NCBI GenBank assembly: GCA_947472655.1
Contig: CANJCG010000065.1
Span: 1-8,942, forward strand
Direction of reading: 5' to 3'
DNA: 8,942 bases
Source: Actinomycetota bacterium
Lineage (GTDB): Bacteria > Actinomycetota > Actinomycetes > S36-B12
Below are positions 1-4,664 of the stretch, one piece after another. The notes under the pieces are model-generated. The model did not search any database and was not told the origin of the DNA. It worked only from the letters and a program-made list of their open reading frames with translations. Both the position numbers and the translations under genes were made by a program. Position 1 is the first letter of the stretch, and every line of letters begins with the position of its first letter.

Positions 1-950
1 CCTTCATGGGTTGCCGCTGATACTTCATAGACGTGGTATCCGCGACCGACTAACGCTGGACGCACAAGTTCTGCCATTGTGCGACCGTCAGGAATATCGA
101 TTTTATTGATGGCAACTAAGCGAGGGCGATCAGCCAAACCGCCATACAGTTCTAGTTCTTTTTCGATGGCGTCAAGATCATCAAGTGGGTCTCGGCCTGG
201 TTCAAGAGTTGCACCATCAAGCACATGAACAAGCACACTGCAACGTTCAACGTGACGCAAGAATTCAAGACCAAGGCCCTTGCCCTGACTGGCTCCTGGG
301 ATCAAGCCAGGTACGTCAGCAACAGTAAAAATTGTGTCACCGGCTGTGACGACACCAAGGTTTGGCACCAAGGTTGTGAATGGGTAGTCAGCGATCTTTG
401 GTCGGGCCGCGCTAAAGGCCGCGATCATGCTGGACTTGCCTGCACTAGGGAAGCCGACCAGTGCAACGTCAGCAACGGTTTTGAGTTCAAGAACTACTTC
501 GCGGTATTCGCCTGGCTCGCCGTTGAGAGCAAAGCCTGGAGCCTTGCGACGTGGGCTGGCCAATGCGGCGTTGCCGAGGCCACCGCGGCCACCTTGGGCA
601 AGCACAAACGACATGCCAGCGCCGACGAGGTCGGCCAAGATCTGGCCACTTGGCGTAGTGACAACCGTGCCGGATGGCACCCGAAGAATCGTGTTGTGGC
701 CTTGAGCGCCATGGCGGTTATTTCCGGCACCGGGACGACCACTGGTGGCCTTTTGGTGTGGTCGGTGGTGGAACTCAAGCAGGGTGGTGATTTGCGGTTC
801 AACTTCCAAGATGACATCGCCACCCTTGCCGCCATTGCCGCCGTCAGGGCCGCCAAGGGGCTTGAACTTCTCACGCAGAATCGATGCGCAGCCAATGCCA
901 CCATCGCCCGCCTGCGCGTACAGCTGCACGCGATCGACGAAGGTGGTCAT
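1..950 (-). CDS. obgE: GTPase Obg (ribosome-associated, Obg/CgtA family), 3' part missing
   Basis: This gene encodes the Obg/CgtA GTPase, a cytoplasmic, essential P-loop GTPase that binds the 50S subunit and acts in ribosome assembly and stress response. Translating the minus strand from the ATG at 950 gives 316 codons before the left edge. Residues 1 to about 158 form the glycine-rich Obg fold, with the typical start MTTFVDRVQLYAQAGDGG and many GG pairs. The G domain follows: G1 P-loop GFPSAGKSS (166-174), switch I region YPFTTLVPNLG (189-199), G3 DVPG (212-215), G4 NKID (282-285) and the G5 SA (311-312). The C-terminal part (Obg proteins usually have 430-500 aa) lies outside the window. An AAGGA ribosome binding site 6 nt upstream (957-961) supports the start. 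It lies 95 nt after rpmA, in the classic L21-L27-Obg order. A 243-codon plus-strand reading frame over this region is only a shadow. Confidence 0.97.
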   Translation of the reverse strand, partial: MTTFVDRVQLYAQAGDGGIGCASILREKFKPLGGPDGGNGGKGGDVILEVEPQITTLLEFHHRPHQKATSGRPGAGNNRHGAQGHNTILRVPSGTVVTTPSGQILADLVGAGMSFVLAQGGRGGLGNAALASPRRKAPGFALNGEPGEYREVVLELKTVADVALVGFPSAGKSSMIAAFSAARPKIADYPFTTLVPNLGVVTAGDTIFTVADVPGLIPGASQGKGLGLEFLRHVERCSVLVHVLDGATLEPGRDPLDDLDAIEKELELYGGLADRPRLVAINKIDIPDGRTMAELVRPALVGRGYHVYEVSAATHE

Positions 951-956
951 AACTGA

Positions 957-961
957 TCCTT
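957..961 (-). promoter_or_regulatory. Ribosome binding site of obgE
   Basis: The minus strand reads AAGGA, 6 nt before the ATG at 950. This is a good Shine-Dalgarno match and fixes the Obg start. Confidence 0.6.
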
Positions 962-989
962 ACGTATGTGGCCCTGTAGGGCCAAAGAC

Positions 990-1019
990 AAACGAGGCGA
1001 GCTGTAGCTCGCCTCGTTT
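990..1019 (-). terminator. Strong hairpin between rpmA and obgE (terminator or attenuator)
   Basis: The arms AAACGAGGCGAGCT (990-1003) and AGCTCGCCTCGTTT (1006-1019) are perfectly complementary over 14 bp with only 2 nt between them, so a real RNA hairpin would open the top pairs to make a loop. On the minus strand the stem ends in TTT and continues GTCTTTGG, which is only moderately U-rich. It resembles an intrinsic terminator, but obgE follows on the same strand 39 nt later. It could be a partial terminator, an mRNA-processing site, or a stabiliser of the rplU-rpmA transcript. The inverted repeat is seen directly; its role is inferred. Confidence 0.6.
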
Positions 1020-1045
1020 GAAGATTTGCTGCTGTGAGTGCGGAA

Positions 1046-1297
1046 CTACCCAGCGAGGATGTTCACAACGCGGCGTCCGCGATGTGTACCGAACTCGACT
1101 CGGCCTGCTGCAAGAGCAAACAAAGTGTCGTCCTTACCGCGGCCAACATTGTTGCCCGGGTGGAAGTGGGTGCCGCGCTGACGCACGATGATTTCTCCCG
1201 AGTTAACTTCCTGACCACCGAAACGCTTCACGCCAAGGCGCTGAGAGTTGGAGTCGCGACCGTTACGGGTACTGGATACGCCCTTTTTGGATGCCAT
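1046..1297 (-). CDS. rpmA: 50S ribosomal protein L27
   Basis: This gene encodes bL27, a small basic protein of the large ribosomal subunit whose N-terminal tail reaches toward the peptidyl transferase centre. The 83-aa product matches the family in length and composition: it starts MASKKGVSSTRNGRDSNSQRLGVKRFGGQ and contains the conserved IIVRQRGTHFHPGNNVGRGKDDTLFA segment in residues 37-62. The protein starts directly with the mature-type N-terminus and lacks the cleavable extension seen in Firmicutes. The ATG at 1297 lies 9 nt after the rplU stop with no strong Shine-Dalgarno of its own, so translational coupling to rplU is likely. The stop is TAG at 1046-1048. Confidence 0.98.
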   Translation of the reverse strand: MASKKGVSSTRNGRDSNSQRLGVKRFGGQEVNSGEIIVRQRGTHFHPGNNVGRGKDDTLFALAAGRVEFGTHRGRRVVNILAG

Positions 1298-1306
1298 TTC
1301 AGTTCA

Positions 1307-1621
1307 CTACTTCCCAGTCGAAATGTCGGTGACCTTGACCGCGGTGAGCTCCTGACGGTGGCCCTGGCGGCGGCGGTAGCCGGTCTTGTTCTTGTACTTC
1401 AAGATATCGATCTTTGGTCCGCGCTTGTGCTCGATGATCTCGGCCGAAACCTTCACATTGGCAAGAGCTGCAGAGTCGGTGGTCACCGAAGTGCCATCAA
1501 CCATAAGTAAGCAAGGCATGACTACCGAAGTGCCTGGTGCGCCGGGAATCCGGTCCAGCACTACAACGTCGCCAACTGCGACCTTTTCCTGACGGCCGCC
1601 AGCGCGCACAATCGCGTACAC
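1307..1621 (-). CDS. rplU: 50S ribosomal protein L21
   Basis: This gene encodes bL21, a 23S rRNA-binding protein of the 50S subunit. The product is 104 aa from the chosen start (MYAIVRAGGRQEKVAVGDVV) and carries the family signature KGPKIDILKYKNKTGYRRRQGHRQ-type block near the C-terminus (here RGPKIDILKYKNKTGYRRRQ and onward). Two GTG codons are adjacent, at 1624 and 1621. The GGAG at 1628-1631 is 6 nt from the second but only 3 nt from the first, and related actinobacterial L21 proteins begin MYAIV, so the second is preferred; using the first adds one Val. It is the first gene of the L21-L27-Obg block, followed by rpmA after 9 nt. Upstream lies a catabolic operon on the same strand. Confidence 0.97.
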   Translation of the reverse strand: MYAIVRAGGRQEKVAVGDVVVLDRIPGAPGTSVVMPCLLMVDGTSVTTDSAALANVKVSAEIIEHKRGPKIDILKYKNKTGYRRRQGHRQELTAVKVTDISTGK

Positions 1622-1655
1622 CACGTACTCCTACCTCGTAATTTCGCGGGTTCCA

Positions 1656-1661
1656 AACATA
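1656..1661 (-). promoter_or_regulatory. Candidate -10 element for the rplU operon
   Basis: The minus strand reads TATGTT here, matching the TAnnnT pattern of a group I sigma factor -10 element. It would place the transcription start about 25-30 nt before the rplU start codon. No good -35 is visible at 16-18 nt spacing; a GACA occurs slightly too far upstream. The call rests on position and a short match only. Confidence 0.3.
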
Positions 1662-1670
1662 GAACACACT

Positions 1671-1687
1671 CGGACGAAAACTGTCCG
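1671..1687 (-). other. Small inverted repeat upstream of rplU
   Basis: The arms CGGAC (1671-1675) and GTCCG (1683-1687) flank a 7-nt A-rich loop. It sits between the crotonase gene and the candidate rplU -10. It is too weak and lacks a U run on the minus strand, so it is not called as a terminator; it could be an operator or chance. Confidence 0.3.
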
Positions 1688-1743
1688 GGCCTTAAGAGTA
1701 CGGAAAGTGCCCCCTAAGGGTCAAACCGGCCCCTGCTTTATAT

Positions 1744-2490
1744 CTACTCAGTGCCCCAAGCGAACCCAGATCCCCCAATAGCACGGCTAATCTCACCGGC
1801 CGACTGTGTTTCACGATCGATGGCATCAGCGATTTCTTGGGCCCACCCGCGCCTCAAGAGCGCCTTTGCCCCCACCATAGCCGGGCCTTTCATGGCGGTG
1901 AGCTTCCCGGCCACAAGCTGGCCCATATGGTGTACCTGATCTGCTGGCACGGAATCCGTTGCCAATCCGAGCTCAGCTGCCTCAGATCCACTGACCCAGC
2001 GCGAAGTCAGGAGTAATTCGGCTGCCCTTCGCTCCCCCACAATTTTTTGGAGCATGAACGAACTCCCGGCTTCAGGAGCGGTACCGAGTTCGGAAAATGG
2101 GAAGCGCCATCTGGCGTCGTCTGCGGTGATCACAATGTCAACATGTAAAAGCATCGTGGCACCAAAGCCAATGATTGCGCCGTGTACTGCGGCGATGATT
2201 GGTTTCGGGAATGTTGCCAGGGCTAGCACCACAGCTTTAATCCCCCGACTAAATTCGTCGCCCGTTGCTTCACCAAGCGCAAAGAGATCAACTCCGGCGC
2301 AATAGGCCCGGCCTTCCCCCTTGAGCAGCACAACCTGAACTGAACTATCTGAGGCAGCAAGCGTCAGTTCTCGGGCCAGCTCGAAATAAGCCTCGGAGGT
2401 AAAGGCGTTGAGTCGATGTGGTCTGTTCAGTGAAAGAACGCGGACGCCATTGACATCGCTTACGAGCAATTCGGCTACTTCTGAGTTCAT
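1744..2490 (-). CDS. Enoyl-CoA hydratase/isomerase (crotonase) family protein
   Basis: This is a 248-aa crotonase-fold enzyme acting on acyl-CoA thioesters in the cytoplasm, probably a hydratase or a double-bond isomerase. The first oxyanion-hole segment is YCAGVDL (63-69), the second is GAIIGFG (104-110), which together hold the thioester carbonyl. Three acidic residues fall in active-site positions: E134 in PFSELG and E158 in RRAAELL, matching the two Glu of classic enoyl-CoA hydratases, and E140 in TAPEAGSS, matching the single catalytic acid of PaaG or delta3,delta2-enoyl-CoA isomerases. Hydratase and isomerase activity therefore cannot be told apart by eye. The length is slightly under the usual 255-265 aa. 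The ATG at 2490 has GGTGA 7 nt upstream. It is the last gene of the catabolic series, 134 nt after the amidohydrolase and 122 nt before rplU. Confidence 0.9.
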   Translation of the reverse strand: MNSEVAELLVSDVNGVRVLSLNRPHRLNAFTSEAYFELARELTLAASDSSVQVVLLKGEGRAYCAGVDLFALGEATGDEFSRGIKAVVLALATFPKPIIAAVHGAIIGFGATMLLHVDIVITADDARWRFPFSELGTAPEAGSSFMLQKIVGERRAAELLLTSRWVSGSEAAELGLATDSVPADQVHHMGQLVAGKLTAMKGPAMVGAKALLRRGWAQEIADAIDRETQSAGEISRAIGGSGFAWGTE

Positions 2491-2544
2491 TACGCCGTCA
2501 CCAATTCTCTTCAGACCCGATCAATTCCAAACACCACTCACCTT

Positions 2545-2570
2545 AGATCTTGTGTGCCTCAGATCTTGTG
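2545..2570. repeat. 10-bp direct repeat upstream of the crotonase gene
   Basis: AGATCTTGTG occurs twice, at 2545-2554 and 2561-2570, 16 bp start to start (about 1.5 helical turns). It lies in the 134-bp gap between the amidohydrolase and crotonase genes. Repeats of this kind can be regulator half-sites. The second copy continues as CTTGTGAG, the same 8-mer as one arm of the palindrome at 7163-7181 (opposite strand). The repeat is seen directly; the regulatory role is inferred. Confidence 0.45.
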
Positions 2571-2605
2571 AGCCCCCATATTTCCAAATAAGCGAAAGGA
2601 ACTCA

Positions 2606-2623
2606 CCGCACAAATACATGCGG
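2606..2623 (-). other. Weak hairpin just after the amidohydrolase stop codon
   Basis: CCGCA (2606-2610) pairs with TGCGG (2619-2623) around an 8-nt loop, starting 1 nt beyond the amidohydrolase stop. There is no clear U run after it on the minus strand. It may mark a partial transcript end between the first three genes and the crotonase, but a 5-bp stem is weak support. Confidence 0.25.
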
Positions 2624-2624
2624 A

Positions 2625-3794
2625 CTAGACAGGTGGAAGTGGAACTGATGGGAACAACTCGTGAAAAGCCCCAATGCGAATTCGCTCACTTGCTGCGGGA
2701 TCAACACCGTCAAAAAGTTGATGCAGAGTGTCTTGAGTATGCCCAAAGGTGCCTTCGTAGTGCGGGTAATCAGATCCCCACATCACGTTCTGCCAACCCA
2801 TCGCTACACATGCCTGTACGGCAGACATGTCGTGTTGGAAGGAGGCGTATACCTGTTCATACAAAATTTGAGCAGGTTCCCGGCTTAGCGTTGGACGTAC
2901 TCCAGCTGAATGTTGGCGATAGGCCTCAGTCATGCGGTCAGCAATAAAAGGCCCCCACGTGGCGCCACTCTCAGATATCAGCATTTTTAATTCTGGTCGC
3001 TTATCCAGGGCTCCGCACGCGATTAACTTCACCGCGGCACGTTGGCCACCAAAGGTGGTTTCTACGTAGTTCATGATCGCACCGCCTCTGCCGCGGTAAT
3101 ACAGTCCTTGACTCTGAGTTGGGTCAATTGGCTCGGTGCCGATATGCATACAGATCCGCATGCCCGTTTCGGCAAACGCATCCCACATCGGATCCCACTC
3201 TTCGTTGTTCCAATCTGGGCGACCAAAAGGTGGCAGCGCAGGGATGAATCCGCCAAGGAATCCGTCAGTTGATGCCCGCTTGATTTCAGCAACGGTGTCC
3301 TGCATGTCAAGCAACGGAATCGAAGCAGCGAGCACGAAGCGAGGAGACCGACGTTGAAAATCCAAAGCGAATTCATTGTGAATTCGTGCGCCAGCTTTCG
3401 CTAGTTCAGGGGTGCGAATATTTGCGGCCCACGATCCCAATGATGGGTAGATGACTTCAGCCCAAACACCTTCATCGTCACAATCAGCTAGTCGATGTTC
3501 GGCATCATTGGCCATCGTCATGCGTTCAATCATTTCGTCTAAATCTGTTCCCATTGGCATTGCTGAGGGTCGGCGGCCTGCGGGAATTTTCCCGTCTGCG
3601 TCCGGCTTTAACTGTGGCATCGCACGCTCGAAAGACTGACCATCTACATAGATCGTTTCAAATGCACCGCTTGGATCTTTGACACTGCGCGGCATTAAAC
3701 CCTTGAGATGCTCGGGTAAGCCGTCGAACAGATCTGGCGGTTCATTGATATGCGAATCACCTGAGTTTGCCCAGATCTTGCCAGCTACTTTCAT
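2625..3794 (-). CDS. Amidohydrolase-2 family metal-dependent hydrolase/decarboxylase
   Basis: The 389-aa product looks like a cytoplasmic TIM-barrel enzyme of the amidohydrolase superfamily (Amidohydro_2; the group containing ACMSD, gamma-resorcylate decarboxylase and LigJ-type hydratases). Visible features are the N-terminal metal motif region SGDSHINEPPDLF (11-23), H217 in RICMHIG on a middle strand, SESGATW (274-280), and D342 in MWGSDYPHYEG, the typical late catalytic Asp segment. The usual N-terminal HxH is replaced by DSHINEP, where D13, H15 and E18 are the likely equivalents, as in many actinobacterial members of unknown function. Members of this family hydrolyse, hydrate or decarboxylate, so the reaction is open. 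The start is firm: AAAGGAG lies about 8 nt before the ATG. The gene is 47 nt downstream of the SDR gene in the presumed CoA-ester operon, which suggests an action on a ring-opened or acyl intermediate. Confidence 0.88.
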   Translation of the reverse strand: MKVAGKIWANSGDSHINEPPDLFDGLPEHLKGLMPRSVKDPSGAFETIYVDGQSFERAMPQLKPDADGKIPAGRRPSAMPMGTDLDEMIERMTMANDAEHRLADCDDEGVWAEVIYPSLGSWAANIRTPELAKAGARIHNEFALDFQRRSPRFVLAASIPLLDMQDTVAEIKRASTDGFLGGFIPALPPFGRPDWNNEEWDPMWDAFAETGMRICMHIGTEPIDPTQSQGLYYRGRGGAIMNYVETTFGGQRAAVKLIACGALDKRPELKMLISESGATWGPFIADRMTEAYRQHSAGVRPTLSREPAQILYEQVYASFQHDMSAVQACVAMGWQNVMWGSDYPHYEGTFGHTQDTLHQLFDGVDPAASERIRIGAFHELFPSVPLPPV

Positions 3795-3802
3795 GTCCGT
3801 GG

Positions 3803-3809
3803 CTCCTTT
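3803..3809 (-). promoter_or_regulatory. Ribosome binding site of the amidohydrolase gene
   Basis: The minus strand reads AAAGGAG ending 8 nt before the ATG at 3794. It is a strong Shine-Dalgarno sequence that fixes the start of the amidohydrolase. Confidence 0.6.
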
Positions 3810-3841
3810 ATTTTTCAGCGGATAAAACTAGCAACTCTCAA

Positions 3842-4639
3842 CTACTCCATTGCGAGAATTTGATTATGCACATATCCATCCCAATCACGCGCTCTAGAAA
3901 CGAGAATCTCGCGAATTTGATCGTCTGTAGTGAGCATGAATGTGTTGGCTTCAATGGCATCGACGACTTCGTGCCCTACTTCCAATGGATCTCGAACCCC
4001 AAATTGAGATCCAGGGCCTCGCGTTGTCGTTTCTGGGCCGAAAGATGGGATGCCCACTCCGATATTTGTTGCTACCGGGCCCGGGCAAAGCACGGTTACT
4101 CCAATCCCCTTGGGAATTGCATACAGAGCCAGACCCTCTGAAATCTGGATAATCGCAGCTTTCGAAGCCGCATATGGCAGTCGGTCGTAGGAATAACTCA
4201 TGAGACCAGCGAACGAAGCAGTGTTCACGAAATGGCCCGAACCTTGCCCAAGGAAAAGCGGAAGAAACGCTGCATGGCTTCGAACGACAGAAAATAGATT
4301 GACATTGATAACTCGGTGCCACTCTTCAATCGGTATGTGTTCAGGTAACCCTCGAGTAATAACACCCGCATTGTTCATAACGATGTCTACCCGACCAAAC
4401 GCTGTGAGCACCTCGGCCTTGAGATCTTCAAGTGCTTGGTCGTCTCCGACATCTACCCGAATGGCAATCGCAATGCCTTGTGCAGACTCAATCTCTCGAA
4501 CTACGGCTTGCGCCCCATCAATATTTAGGTCGGCGACAACCACACGTGCGCCCCGACTTGCTAGAGCAAGCGCTGCACCACGACCAATGCCGCTGGCTGC
4601 GCCCGTAACAATTGCAACTTTGCCTTCAACCGCGCCCAT
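3842..4639 (-). CDS. Short-chain dehydrogenase/reductase (classical SDR)
   Basis: This is a 265-aa cytoplasmic NAD(P)-dependent oxidoreductase that interconverts an alcohol and a ketone, or a related C-O bond. The Rossmann motif is TGAASGIG (12-19); D37 at the end of the second strand (VVVADLN) points to NAD(H) preference. NNAG is at 89-92, and the catalytic tetrad is N114, S142, Y156 and K160 (YAASK). PGPVAT (186-191) follows. The reading frame extends 15 codons further upstream, but the ATG at 4639 is preferred because GGGGGA lies 6 nt before it and the protein then begins MGAVEGKVAIVTG, as is usual for SDRs. This start removes the overlap with the CoA transferase and leaves a 25-nt gap. 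In the operon it probably oxidises a hydroxyacyl-CoA or cyclic alcohol intermediate; the substrate is unknown. The C-terminal ~40 residues after PGPVAT are variable and not diagnostic. Confidence 0.93.
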   Translation of the reverse strand: MGAVEGKVAIVTGAASGIGRGAALALASRGARVVVADLNIDGAQAVVREIESAQGIAIAIRVDVGDDQALEDLKAEVLTAFGRVDIVMNNAGVITRGLPEHIPIEEWHRVINVNLFSVVRSHAAFLPLFLGQGSGHFVNTASFAGLMSYSYDRLPYAASKAAIIQISEGLALYAIPKGIGVTVLCPGPVATNIGVGIPSFGPETTTRGPGSQFGVRDPLEVGHEVVDAIEANTFMLTTDDQIREILVSRARDWDGYVHNQILAME

Positions 4640-4645
4640 ACGTTT

Positions 4646-4651
4646 TCCCCC
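4646..4651 (-). promoter_or_regulatory. Ribosome binding site deciding the SDR start
   Basis: The minus strand reads GGGGGA 6 nt before the ATG at 4639. No comparable site precedes the alternative ATG at 4684, so the shorter protein is preferred. Confidence 0.5.
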
Positions 4652-4664
4652 GAAGATAATTCTA

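Noticed and set aside
494..904. 136-codon minus-strand frame within the Obg region
   Set aside because: It is in a different frame from the true Obg translation and has a biased, low-complexity composition.
225..956. 243-codon open frame on the plus strand
   Set aside because: It is antisense to Obg, whose minus-strand translation shows all GTPase motifs; the plus-strand product has no recognisable domain.
745..1510. Plus-strand frames of 148 and 158 codons
   Set aside because: They are antisense to obgE, rpmA and rplU and have no family features.
1690..1743. Possible terminator after the crotonase gene (CCCTTAGGG-like sequence)
   Set aside because: The stem would be 3-4 bp with almost no loop and no U run follows on the minus strand.
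2408..2947. 179-codon plus-strand frame spanning the crotonase-amidohydrolase gap
   Set aside because: It overlaps both real genes in antisense, has no start signal and shows no domain.
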